Shown: positions 44,870 to 55,561 of the stretch, in pieces
How the letters are laid out: every line of letters begins with the position of its first letter
How positions within the stretch are numbered: the stretch's first letter is position 1
Assembly (NCBI GenBank): GCA_024516155.1
Contig: JAJJXM010000051.1
Coordinates: 425,051 to 489,050 of the forward strand
Direction: 5' to 3'
Length of the DNA: 64,000 nucleotides
From: Pyronema omphalodes
Lineage: Eukaryota; Ascomycota; Pezizomycetes; Pezizales; Pyronemataceae
Notes under the pieces: generated by a model
Told to the model about the DNA's origin: nothing
The model's database searches: none
What the model saw: the letters and a program-made list of their open reading frames with translations, nothing else
Position numbers and translations under genes: made by a program

Positions 44870-45190
44870 CTTACGAGCAAAGTAGGATTCTTTCCGTAGA
44901 AAATATCGAATGTTGAATATTGCAGTTGTTGCGTCGCAACAATGCCGTGCTCCGATGGCCAGTGTCGGTTATCAAGCGGAAAAATTGCTCTTCAGCAGTG
45001 ATTTCGTCGTTGAATAAAGTCTGAATGCTGGGGAAGGACACGGACTCGAATATCTCGCCGAAATGTGTGGTGTGTGTACGTGAATAATGGCATAGCACAG
45101 TGGGGCACTGTTGCTGTGGGGACAACGCATGAGGCATGTATTATCAGAGGGCACTGTTCAGTAATATCGAGCACGATACACTGAATTTAT
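44870..45190 (-). promoter_or_regulatory. NLR upstream block, copy C (diverged)
   Basis: Reads on the minus strand as a diverged version of the NLR-A/D promoter block; TTGTTGCGACGCAACA and GCAATATTCAACATTCGATA align with it. It joins exon 4 directly. Confidence 0.6.
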
Positions 45191-46009
45191 TACGTAAGCT
45201 TGGTATGCAATGTGACATACCAAACATCTACATATCTTAACGCCACCACGTTATTAGCCCAGATGCTTCCCCAGGAACTCGCGTGTCGCGGGCACAAGCT
45301 CACCCCTCTATCTGTTACCTGCCGTCTCTGGATGGCATGGCTATGTACGAAGGATCGCCATAGATTGTTGGCATGTAGGATCCTGCAAAGCTTATCTGCA
45401 TGCTACCGTAACGTTACGTTACTGCATCTCGCTAGGCACCCATCTCTACTTACATAGTACACATCCAGGATAAGGCAGCAGGCTAAGCCTCATCTTACCG
45501 AAATGTATTATAGGAATACATATCCATACGCCAACATTGTACATACGCATATAGCAAACAGCAAATCGCTATTAGTGAGTTCTATGAAAATGCAGGGCGT
45601 TAACAGTTAAATTATTCAGCCTTAAAGGCTCTACTAAGCACTTTTGCAAAAAGTCTATTGCTTATCTCTACAGGAGAAGCGCTATCTCGCTCACCTTAGA
45701 CTAGACTCAAGTTGATGGGACATACATACATTAATCGTCATACGCTCGCTTCGGTGAGAAGCGCCTGCACTGTAGGCTGTAGCGGGAAACAGCAGTCAGT
45801 GCCAATATGTATATATTCCCACCATAGTCAGTAAAGAACTTACCATAGCACGATACTAACGCTACAGCAACGACAGAGGAGCAATTTTACTACATACATA
45901 CTACTATTTGCATACAGCATATCACGATTCACAAACGACGAATTATTTCCAATGATTCTCTACATACATGGCAACTAAGGATAGGATGCCACGAACCCTG
46001 ATCCAGTGT
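45191..46009. other. Spacer between NLR-C and NLR-D with dispersed short repeats
   Basis: No gene. 45236-45330 (CCACCACG..GCCCAGATGCTTCC..GAACTCGCGTGTCG) and 45400-45450 (CCGTAACGTTACGTTACTG) recur in changed order at 51250-51415, and the first part again at 50785-50870. GTAACGTTAC is a perfect palindrome. Confidence 0.6.
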
Positions 46010-46141
46010 GTGGCAACATCAGATGATCCTCCGTACCTTCTGACCGGTGTTGTATGTTGCGGAATGGAGGTCGAATATAAGAAATCATGCCGTTCATATG
46101 CTCTAGCTGCGCTCGAGGGTCCTTGAAATCATCGCGGGTAA
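46010..46141 (-). pseudogene. NLR exon-4 fragment fused to the 3' end of NLR-D
   Basis: On the minus strand TACCCGCGATGATTTCAAGG and the following CGAGCGCAGCT..CATATGAACGG match exon 4 of NLR-D (48243-48160). The segment then diverges and keeps a GTACGG donor-like end near 46035. It begins directly after the truncated ankyrin codons of NLR-D, so the join is a recombination breakpoint. Confidence 0.7.
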
Positions 46142-46145
46142 CTTC

Positions 46146-49100
46146 TTAATGCCCCTGCTCAGATACCATATGCAGCGGCGTAAGTTGATGCCCATCGGAG
46201 ACGCGGATGCCAGTGCCATTGTCAATCAGCAATGACTGTATGTTGAGGTCTGCATGATCAGATGATATGCCAAGTATCCTGCTCAAGTCGGCATTCTTGT
46301 CACCACGAGTCGACTCAAGTACCATAATCAGTGTCCTAGTCAGCTCAAATACGCAGACTAAGGAGATATGATCGTGGGCTCCTCTATGCCAGTGCCAGAC
46401 CCTATGCCAGAAGCCAACTCCTGGATCGAAGACAGCAGTCCTAACCCACTGAAGGTGATGGTCGAGCCATTTTTGGTAATTGTTCTCGGCAATGAGTGCT
46501 TTCCAGAGGGCAGTGAGGGTATGATGGCCAATTACGTCTGTGCAGTGCCGGAAGTGCCATGGCCAAAACAATACGGAGTATGACAACAAATGACGGTTTC
46601 GGTAATCTCCTTCTCGGATTTCCATTTTCGCATAACGATCATAGGAGCCCTGAGTACATAACAGTGAAAGGCACACCTTTGCTATTTCGGCATGAGAATT
46701 TGCTTTCTGGAGTTCGGGGTGTTCCTCCAGGTACTCCTCCACTGAAAGATGTGCAAAGCGGAATACATCGAGACGTTCATCCAAGATGAGCAGATTGCGG
46801 CACATCTTTAATAGATTGTTGACATGTATTGGTTCCGTACGAGAGAACTCCCCCGACCTTCCGACTTTGACTGAGATTGCGTCAAGCAGAGTTTTCGTTG
46901 GCAGCGGTTCGTATGAATATTTAATCCACCGAAACGCCATGAGCGCTAGTCGAGGAGCACTGCCTTTCTGAGCAACAATGTTGCGGTAGATTTTATTGTA
47001 GGCATGCTTCAACGTGTCCGGAAGAGTCTGCAAATTGTCTCTAACATCGTCTTCGGTGAATAGTTGGCAGAGGAAAGTGATTTGAAGCGCTGCCAGTTGG
47101 AACCTAGCATTCGTCAATTAGTTTCTATCGCCCTCCGTGATGAAATAAGATGGTATGGTAAACTCACATCCCTTCCGATCGCTTACAAAGAATTCTACAC
47201 ATTTTACTTCTAAGCTCATCGGATACCTTACCATCAAGCAGTTCACGATCATCGATAACTCGCTTGACTTCTTTTGCGATAAACTGGTTGATGTCGTTAA
47301 GATTGTCCTTAGGTTCTAAGTCAATCTTGGGAAAGATCTCGAACTGCGCGACAATATCAGGTTCCATTCGAGTCGTTGCAAAAATCTTGACCAGCGATTC
47401 GGATGTTGCGATGACAGCATTAAGTGCCTTCAGCAGATCAATTCGCTTATCCTCTGTAACCTCGTCCAGGGCGTCTATGCAAATGACGGTCTCAGGATAC
47501 ATATCTGCGAGTTGAACGAGGAGTCTTTGGCTTTCTGAAAGGCTGAGCGGCGATGAAGTTTGTCCCTTGCTCTTCCGGTCTTGGTATACATCAACAACTG
47601 GCTTTGCCAGTCTTCTCTCATCGAAACCACACTGCGCAAGCTGTTGTATTATTGTGTTTAGGATGCTTTCCGGCTCTCGACGATTTTCTTCGGCTCGATT
47701 GCAATAAAAGTAGGCATATTTTAGCTCTGTCGTATCCAGCTGCAGATAATCAATAACTTTCGATCTACATCCCTCATGTGTTAGACATATTTGAATGAGG
47801 GTGGAAGGGGAGGGGGGGGGGGGGGGGGGGGGGTAATGCTTACGCTATGTATGTTTTACCGGCTCCAGCTAAATGATTTGCATGGTAAGACAAGAACCAT
47901 CCAAACGAACGAGGCGTATGATGACTTACGAATTCCCCGTAATAATAACAGCTTGGACTCGTTGGATGACAGCCACTCCTCGTACTCTGGCCGCTCAAAT
48001 AGCCACTCGCCAGTGCCTTCAAGGCGCCCTTCACTAATGCGTTTGTGGTGACTGATATAAGGAATTGCAGATATCCAATGTAGAATTGCAGATCTCTCGC
48101 TGTCTACTGAAGTGAGTGAACATTCCTAGTGTGTGGCGACATCATATGATACTGCTTACCTTCTATAAAATGCTTCATGAGAGACATCGTGCCGTTCATA
48201 TCCTTCAGCTGCGCTCGAAGGTCCTTGAAATCATCGCGGGTAGCTAAATTGTGTTAAAACATTTCGACATTCCGAGACTACACCGTAGACAAATACCTTG
48301 TGCTCCAGCAACATGGGCGTTATCTTTAACCGCCTTCTCCCGCTTCCTGACTTCTCCGAGAGAATCTGAAATGTTCTCTGTGGTGAATACCGCCCTGACA
48401 TGGTTCTCTAAAGAAGCATTAGTTGCAGTGCAAACCTATGGGATGGCAATGTTTACCTTTGACTTTATCGATAGCTTTGGCGAAGAACTTCAGTACTACT
48501 ATGTAAAGCTGAAGAATGGATTCCTTGAGGTTTGTCGACGCGTTGGAATCGTCATGTTGATATATAATTTCATAAAGCGTACACCTCTGAATAAGACTAG
48601 CGATGTGTTCCAGTCCATCGACGATAGCTTCCAGCGTCTTGCGCCGATCCACGCAAATCTGCAGAGCATTATCAGCGAGGATAATCAATAGTTTTGGCGG
48701 TGTAACTGACCTTAAGAAGAAGCCGAAAAGCAGCCCATGGCAGTGCCGCATGCGCGGGATCGTATTGGACGACTATATCCCCAATATCTTTAAATCTGTC
48801 CATCCAATTGAGAAGTTTGTCGATTTTCCAAGCCTTTGTCTTGCTATTCTTCAGGGTGTTTGCCACAAAATATCTTGCCTCCGTCACGCTATCCCGGACG
48901 TCGGCTTGAATACCAATATCTCCAAGCTTTGTACGTTGACCATCGAGGTCTTCGTGATAGAATGCCTTGCTCCACAGCGATTGAGAGATCGTAACGCTAG
49001 CTGTCGTCGAATCATCTGTCCGTTCTCCTTGTTCCTGTACCGGGGTATCTGCCGTATTCTCTGTCGCCAATACAGGATTTTGTTGTACGGAGGTTATCAA

Positions 49101-49382
49101 ATCTGACTGAACGCCTTCATTGCAAATGGTGCCCTGAGCTTGAATTTCTGAAGAGGACTCGATTGTTGTGACCAGATGTGCTGAGGGTGTGTCCGTCCGG
49201 TGTGAGTGAGTGAGCACAGGAGGGTTGGATGGAATCGCTGTTGAAACATTCGTCTGGGGATTGCCAGTTCTTTTCTCTATTTTTCCCCTCGAGGCCTTGT
49301 GTTTTCGCGCTTTCCATGATTTCCATAAATGTCTTAGTCTTGCCATCCGTCGATCACTCATCCTTGGGGTGGCATCCGACAT
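46146..49382 (-). CDS. NLR-D: NACHT-ankyrin family protein with nearly all ankyrin repeats lost
   Basis: Eight minus-strand exons: 49382-48711, 48658-48457, 48407-48297, 48243-48160, 48106-47930, 47868-47844, 47764-47168 and 47103-46146. Lengths of exons 2-7 (202, 111, 84, 177, 25, 597) equal those of NLR-A, and the frame is open throughout, giving 941 residues. The N-terminal helical domain (SLWSKAF.. to AAFRLLLK), P-loop GIPGAGKT, Walker B ICIDALDE and the WHD-like region are intact. The protein stops after one ankyrin start (TPLHMVSEQGH), where the DNA jumps to an exon-4 fragment. The start MSDATPRM was chosen by alignment with NLR-A; an in-frame ATG at 49403 is an alternative. It could be a receptor without its ligand-sensing repeats. 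Confidence 0.83.
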
Positions 49383-49745
49383 TTTGTTAGGAGTCGTTCG
49401 CAATCCTCTGTCTTACGTGTAAGGTAGAAGTAGTTCCGGGAGCGATATTGAGTATAGAATGTTGCACTTATTGTATCGCAACAATGCCTCTCTCGAACTG
49501 CCGGTATCAATCGCTCGCTTTTTGTGCCGTACTGTTGCACCTCAATGATGGCGTCGTTGGAACACAGTGACAGTCTACATAAATGTCAGAAAACCTCCAG
49601 ATATCTCGCTAAATATGTGGTGTGTAAACTGCTGACGGCGTACACACTGTTGCTGCCTGGAATTTAGGACAACACAGAGTACTATACATTTTCAGCACAG
49701 TGCAGTTGCTTGGCGCAGGTTGAGCCTCATCTTCACGAGGTGTGA
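49383..49745 (-). promoter_or_regulatory. Upstream block conserved among NLR paralogs (copy D)
   Basis: Reverse complement is colinear with 21345-21709 over about 360 bp, starting at the TGAGGCT.AACCTGCGCCAA block and reaching the start codon. Beyond it (49746 onward) the similarity stops and a fold-back element begins. Confidence 0.7.
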
Positions 49746-49775
49746 TTTAGGAATCCATTGTCTGTGGCATGTGCT

Positions 49776-50720
49776 GTACTCGTGCCTGAAGGTGGCGGCT
49801 AACGCCCCCACCCCCAGTCGCTCGTCCACGAGCAACCGGGGCCACTCCTACGGAGTGCCAGCCAGTCCAACCTAACTTCACGGGACCAAACCAGGTACGC
49901 CCCGTCCGCCGCACTCTATCCCCTGGTTTCTCCACTAAAACACACGTATATTATTCAAGTAAAGTATAATATTACAGTAGGGATCCTTAAGTGTATATGG
50001 ATCAATTTTCAGGACCAAATAGCGGTTGTGGAGAGAATGGCAATCGATTATCGATCAGAATCTGCTCATGAAATTTTAAACATGCTCAAGTGAAGTGTAA
50101 CCTCATATTTCACCACCACCACAACCATAAAATTTTATGAAACAAACGCGTAAACTTGAAGTAAAATATGTTAAGTTTTATCTAGGAAACTATTGCAACT
50201 TATTATTGTTGTGATGGCAAAATAGAGCTGATTATTTACGAGTGAAATGGTAGACTCCCTACCACTTTTTAGAAAACCATAACCCATCAAATTTGTCGAA
50301 ACAGCCTGCAATTCTCTGGTCCGCAGCGAGAAGTTGTCGTAGAGCCCTGTGAGTTCCTTTTGACCGGGCTTGAAGTGATTTTTTCTGTGGGTGTCGTGGT
50401 GAAAAATGAGATTATACTTCACTTGAGCATGTTTCTTGCGAGCACATTCTGGTAGATAATCAATTTCTATTCTCTCCACAACGGTTATTTCGTCTTGAAA
50501 GCTGGTGTGTATACACTTAGGGGTATCTACTTCAATATTATACTTTACTTGAATAATTCACATGTGTCTACAGTGAAGAAACCAGGGGGTAGAGTGCGGC
50601 GGACGGGGCGTACCTGGTTTGGTCCCGTGAATTGGGTCGGACTGGCTGGCACTCCGTAGGTGCGCCCCCGGTTGCTCGTGGACGAGCGATTGGTGGTCCA
50701 CCGCCTTTAGGCATGAGTAT
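49776..50720. mobile_element. Fold-back element with long (about 350 bp) imperfect inverted arms
   Basis: 49776-50140 and 50360-50720 are inverted copies of each other: shared blocks include CGCTCGTCCACGAGCAACCG, TACGGAGTGCCAGCCAGTCC, ACGGGACCAAACCAGGTACG, ATTATTCAAGTAAAGTATAA and ACATGCTCAAGTGAAGT. The core of about 220 bp is unique. A minus frame (50171-50479) of 102 codons has no recognisable domain. Ends and target duplication are not certain. Confidence 0.75.
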
Positions 50721-50784
50721 TGGCATTTGGTTTTGCGACAGAAATTCCATTTGTTCCTTCATGTACAAATGCATTGCCGGACAG

Positions 50785-50875
50785 GTGCTTCCTGAGGAAC
50801 TCGCGAGTCGTGGCCAAGAGTATCTCTCTATCTATCGCCTGATATCCGCATCTTGGTGGTCTGGCTACCAATAAT
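50785..50875 (+). repeat. Dispersed repeat R4 copy
   Basis: GGTGCTTCCTGAGGAACTCG..CGCCTGATATCC..ATCTTGGTGG recurs at 51340-51415 and, diverged, at 45255-45340. Confidence 0.6.
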
Positions 50876-50884
50876 CACCATGCC

Positions 50885-51200
50885 AGATCAGGGAAGAGCA
50901 GGGGAGAGCATAGGAGAGAAGAGGAGAGGAGAGTTGAGAGAGGCGAGTTAAGAGTGACGGGTTGAGAGTGACGAATGGGAAAAGAGCAAACAGGGCTCCA
51001 AAATGTAACAGCGAGAATGAAATCCAGTAGGAAGAAGAGAGGTGGCAACAGGCCCAAGGAATGAAGTGCGCTCTGAGGCGAATCCCAGCGAGACTCTAAG
51101 GTAACAGTTAGAGCCACGAAATGTATTCAGACTGTAGCATACGTCATAACTTTCAGGTTAGGAATGTTCAAGCAACTCATATCAAAATCAAATCAAATCA
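50885..51200 (-). repeat. Dispersed repeat R1, copy 3 (inverted)
   Basis: Reverse complement closely matches 26840-27072, including ATTCGCCTCAGAGCGCACTTC, TTGGGCCTGTTGCCACCTCT and ATTTTGGAGCCCTGTTTGCT. Toward 50890 it grades into GAGAG/GAGTTAAGAG-type purine repeats. Confidence 0.75.
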
Positions 51201-51249
51201 AAAAATCCCTTATATGGCTCGGCTACTAGGATACTGTAAAGTTTATCAT

Positions 51250-51415
51250 GATACCGTAACGTTACGTTACTGTATCTCGCTAAGCACCCATCTATATTCA
51301 CACTTTCAGGACAACGCACCACCACGTGATGAGCCCAGATGCTTCCTGAGGAACTCGCAAGTCGTGGGCAGGAGCTCCATCCCTCTATTCGTCGCCTGAT
51401 ATCCTTATCTTGGTG
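51250..51415 (+). repeat. Composite of R4 and the GTAACGTTAC palindrome segment
   Basis: CCGTAACGTTACGTTACTG, CTCGCTAAGCACCCATCT and GCCCAGATGCTTCCTGAGG follow one another here; the same modules lie in reverse order at 45236-45460. Confidence 0.6.
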
Positions 51416-51874
51416 GCTTGAAAAAAAAAGAAAATAACAGACAAACGCAAAAGATACATAAGAAAGACAAGAGAAAAAGAAACCTCCCCTGCAAGAATTT
51501 AAACTTTCCTATGTAGACCGGGGTTTGCATCCACAACTACAGAACTAGGTCCAAAGCAACATGTGTTGTGCTTGCCTAAAGTCCTCGCTTTTCGTGCTCA
51601 TACGGCAACGCATCTGTACATGGAGGGACAAAAAAACTTTGCATTTTTAATTTGCATTTGCCTTTTTCACTTTTCATCCGTTGCAACGCAGCAGTGCAAC
51701 CGAGGAGGAGTATGTACCCACTTACCAAAATAGATTGTCGCCACAACGACACAGCCACACCGCTGACTATAACAGTGGCAGGCGCGCATCACAAAATCGC
51801 AAGCGCGTATACATAAGTTGTATGTAGGCTACTTACACAGCGGCGACGCTACCCGCCGCGCACCGCTGCTACAG

Positions 51875-52010
51875 AGTAGAGCAGGGTAGAGCAGGGTAGA
51901 GCAGAGTAGAGCAGAGGAGAGCAGAGGAGAGCAGAGGAGAGCAGAGGAGAGCGGAGGAGAGCAGAGGAGAGCAGAGGAGAGTAGAGGAGAGGAGAGGAGA
52001 GAGAGGCGAG
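51875..52010. repeat. GAGCAGAGGA / GAGCAGGGTA 10-bp tandem array
   Basis: About a dozen 10-bp units with small changes (GAGCAGAGTA, GAGCGGAGGA) shading into GAGGAGA. It lies inside the TIR element. Confidence 0.85.
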
Positions 52011-52021
52011 TTAAGAATGTA

Positions 52022-52252
52022 TTGCGCAGGGCAAAAGGGACAAAGAGGTCATTGGAGACAATGCTAGACGGTGATTCTCCACGTCTGCCTGACTTCAACA
52101 GGCCTCTTGCAACGTTGGATCATAAGAGGCTGGACACACTATCGGATATTGATCTCTCAGGTGATTGTGATGGGGAAGAAATAGACGATTCACACAGTGA
52201 CGTCAAGGATGATCAGGATAGTATGGAGGTGGATCAGGATTTTTCTGTGTGA
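52022..52252 (+). CDS. Small acidic open reading frame, uncertain
   Basis: 76 codons: a basic start (MRRAKGTKRSLETML), a central SPRLPDFNRPLATLDHKRL and an acidic tail (DGEEIDDSHSDVKDDQDSMEVDQDF). It lies inside the TIR element downstream of a purine repeat. The composition resembles a real short nuclear-protein tail more than random DNA, but I recognise no family, so it may be a captured gene fragment. Confidence 0.25.
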   Translation: MRRAKGTKRSLETMLDGDSPRLPDFNRPLATLDHKRLDTLSDIDLSGDCDGEEIDDSHSDVKDDQDSMEVDQDFSV

Positions 52253-53187
52253 ACGGGGATAATGATTTTGTTGGGGTTGAAATTATGGTGGAATCATCTT
52301 TGTTTCCTTATTACTATGAGCTGTCCTTCGGAACTGGAATTTGCATGAAACCTATAACTTTATGAAATTGTATCGAATGCATAATAATGATAACGGCTGA
52401 CTTATACACCCAATTTGGTCACAATGTTCATAACGCAGGCACATTGATCATACTCTTAAGCCTGAGATGACTTCCAAACCCGCCCATTTGTGCTGTGCTA
52501 TATTGTGCTTTGATTCCATTTAAATCCCACCATCACGCTCATCTCTGATCATGACATATGCAATGGTGTTGATACATCGTGGAGGTCGAGTCTCCCACCT
52601 TCAGCGACCGTCTCTCAGATCTCCTCACCCATCTCCCTGCATATATGTCTCCTTATTTTCACCTACTCACTTGACTCTTCTTGCCCACATCTCCTCTCTC
52701 ACCGCACCTCCTCTCTCATTCCTCCTCCCTATATCTGTTCACCTAGTCACTTCATGATGAAACTTCTATGTACAGACGCTATCTAGCTATTCCAGCCCCT
52801 AAACCCATATTCTTCAGAATTGAAAGTTGATACTCTAAAAGAAAGCTACCGTGACATGTGATAATTATCCAATTGTCATTCGCATTGCTCTCATAGTCTA
52901 TCCCTTCCTGGCAATGATAGCATGTTGTATGAGAGTTTTCATTTCTATATTCAGCGGCATATTAATATATGATTGGCCGAGTCCACATTTAGGTGTTCTG
53001 CAAGCGTGAGAATCTGTGAGTTAACCAGCGGTGTGGCTGTGTTGTTGCGTTGCAACGGATGAAAAGTGAAAAACCAAAAGTGCAAAAGTTTTTTGTCCAT
53101 CCATGTACAGATGCGTTGCCGTAGCTCATGGTTACAAAGTACTGGTTTATAGGATTATATAGCATTTATCTACAGTCTAGATAGTGG

Positions 53188-54420
53188 ATGTTTCTGGCTA
53201 TGTGTTTCTGGCTAGTGTATCTCTGGCTATGTATCTCTGGCTATGTATCTCTGGCTATGTATCTCTGGCTATGTATCTCTGGCTATGTATCTCTGGCTAT
53301 GTATCTCTGGCTATGTATCTCTGGCTATGTATCTCTGGCTATGTATCTCTGGCTATGTATCCCCGGCTATGTATCTCTGGCTATGTATCCCCGGCTATGT
53401 GTCTCTGGCTATGTATCTCTGGCTATCCTGCTATCCAGCATCCACCACCCTCCACCACCCTCCACCACCCTCCACCACCCTCCACCACCCTCCACCACCC
53501 TCCACCACCCTCCACCACCCTCCACCACCCTCCACCACCCTCCACCAGCGCTTACCATCCGTCAGCGTCTACCACCATCCACCTGCAGCGTCTACCACCA
53601 TCAACCGCGCATTATAAGCGGAAACATTTTATCTCATCATTTCTTATATTATCTCATCTTATCACATCTTCTCTTGAACCAAGCTAGCTTACGTCATCTT
53701 ATCTTATCTTATCATATTATATCTTAATCTTATCATATCTTATCTTATCCAATCTTATCTCAATCTAGACTACACTCGAACTGAAACGATAAAAAAAACA
53801 CACGCTCGCGCTCGGTAAGCAGTAGATACATGTATATACATAGCTCGCTGCGCATGAAATATCAATATGTCTTTTAAGTATGGTGCTGGTTTCATATGGT
53901 GCTAATTTCATATTCTCATATTCTCATATTCTCATATTCTCATATTCTCATATTCTCATATTCTGATATTCTTATATTCTTATATTCTTATAGTTTCGTT
54001 TACCTGGTTACCTGGTTACCTGGTTACCTGGTTACCTGCTGTGAATTCGTGACTTCATGACTTGATAATAGTGCTCGTTTACCTGGTTACCTGGTTCTTC
54101 ATTTCATTTTTTTTTTTCACCCTTCTTTTATTTCCATCCCCTCAAATCCCAGCCCCGAAATCCCAGCCCCGAAATCCTAATAATGCAAAATGCGGGGTGG
54201 GGTATACTCCTGCAGCACAATCAATATTTCTTTTTTTTCAAAAATAAAAATAAAAACAAAGAGGACAGTTTCTGCAAGGAAAACAAAAATATTTATCCCA
54301 GCAAGCAAAAAAAAAAAAGAAAAAAAAAAAACAAAACAGTTTATCCGGCGGGGTAGGGTAGGATAGGTTACGGTGGCGAATCTCGATAGCTTAGGGTTAG
54401 CTTAGCTTAGCTTAGCTTAT
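53188..54420. repeat. Cluster of six different tandem repeats
   Basis: In order: CTCTGGCTATGTAT 14-mers (53205-53430), CACCCTCCAC 10-mers (53440-53548), TCTTATC-type units (53640-53765), ATTCTCAT 10-mers (53909-53990), CCTGGTTA 9-mers (54000-54042 and 54080) and GCTTA pentamers (54398-54420). Proteins read from these (Tyr/Leu/Trp/Ser or Pro/Thr/His repeats) are artefacts of the arrays. Confidence 0.9.
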
Positions 54421-54529
54421 TTATACATGGGCATGTAGGGTATGCACATCGCACTTCACCTTGGCGCTTTCTAACCGCCAACTTTTCGCTTAATTTTCCT
54501 ATTTGGGAAATTCTACAGAAACATCACGG

Positions 54530-55030
54530 CTTCAAGCCCCCCCCCTATCCGCGGCCCTGGCTCTCCACCAGCCCGCAGGCATGCTCCGCTTTGGGGAGAC
54601 GTCCTCTCTCCAGCGGCATGCCCCGATTCCCTCCACTCCGAAACCCAGCGGCCAACCAGACACGGCATCTTTGGCACCGCCCGCTCCGTCCCTCCTGGTA
54701 CCCCCACTCCGATGGCCATCAGAGGCTCTTCCGCAGCACACGCTCGCCTCCAACAGGCAGTTGGAAAACGAGCCCAAGCCACCCAGCCCTTCGAAGAGGA
54801 AGGCCCCGCGTGTGAAAAACGCGAGAAACGCGGTGACGACGCGCCCACGGTCGTGTCTGTCATTAACCCTGAGTACATTCTCAGCCTTGGTAAGAGGCTG
54901 GATGCCCTGGACAAACGCGTCCCCGCCCTGGAAGAAGAGGTCACGCGCCTCCGCACTGTTAATCGTGAGCTTCGCGACCGCCTTAACGAGGCTCTCGCCA
55001 GACCCGCCCCGCCCGCCCCCAGACCATCCC
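54530..55030 (+). pseudogene. Coiled-coil reading frame split by the Ty3/gypsy insertion (5' part)
   Basis: A frame open from before 54530 reads a Pro/Ser-rich N-terminal part, MAIRGSSAAHARLQQAV at 54712, then a heptad-type segment (ILSLGKRLDALDKRVPALEE, TRLRTVNRELRDRLNEALA) and Pro/Ala-rich DNA. At ATCCC (55026-55030) the retrotransposon begins; the frame resumes at 61445 and runs into the next LTR at 61496. I do not recognise the protein; a gag-like ORF of an older element or a host leucine-zipper protein are options. Confidence 0.5.
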
Positions 55031-55559
55031 TGTCACGGCACACGGCTGACGAGCCGTTGTGTTGCGTCATCATGTTGTCGTGGTTGTTGATTGACAACGT
55101 GCCGTTGTCTTGCCGTGTTGTGTTGCCGTTGTGTTGTTGTGTTGTTGTGTGTGCCGTGCCATGTTGACTGAGAGAATGATTGATGATGGATGACGTACCA
55201 CGAGCTGGAGAGCTGTGGCGTCGCAGTTGAATCGATGGAGAACGGAAGCTCATGTAGCGATGATTGTATGACGGCCCAGCAAGAGTGCTGGCCGCCCCTT
55301 TGTACATAAGGAGGCTTGCCTCCCCGTTGTCGAGATTCTCCATCGAACGTCTTGTGTCTTCTCCTGACTCCTAATATAAGAATTCCTCTCCTAAGTCCTA
55401 CGTCACTCTTGTCCTTGTCCCTGTCCCTGTTTAGTGTGCCGTCCGTCTGACGAGCACTTCGGTCCTTGTCCTGCCGTTCCCCGTTCCGGAACCTGCCTAG
55501 TCCCTCTTTCCGGTAGTGTTCAGTGTGTCCCTTGAACGTCCGTTCTCGTGTCCCTGACA
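55031..55559 (+). repeat. 5' LTR
   Basis: Begins TGTCACGGCACACGG and ends GTCCCTGACA. The probable R start is near 55342 (ATCGAACGT), inferred from the primer-binding site; TACATAA at 55303-55309 would be the TATA-like box about 35 bp upstream. Confidence 0.93.
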
Positions 55560-55561
55560 TT

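Larger units (their letters stand above)
51601..53123. mobile_element. 1.5-kb TIR element with 5-bp target duplication
   Basis: Ends TACGGCAACGCATCTGTACA / TGTACAGATGCGTTGCCGTA are perfect inverted repeats that extend imperfectly through the CACTTTTCATCCGTTGCAAC block and GCCACACCGCTG (left arm to about 51770, right arm from about 53018). GCTCA flanks both sides (51596-51600 and 53124-53128). No transposase is visible inside. The interior has a GAGCAGAGGA array and a 76-codon frame. The superfamily is unclear. Confidence 0.8.

Noticed and set aside
53188..53548. CRISPR-like repeat array
   Set aside because: Units are directly tandem without spacers, and the DNA is eukaryotic.
53184..53727. 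Frames of up to 179 codons rich in Tyr-Leu-Trp-Ser and Pro-Ser-Thr-His
   Set aside because: Produced by the 14-bp and 10-bp tandem arrays; three frames stay open at once.
54513..55343. Minus-strand frame of 276 codons spanning the LTR
   Set aside because: It includes LTR sequence that recurs at the 3' LTR, and its remainder is antisense to the coiled-coil frame.
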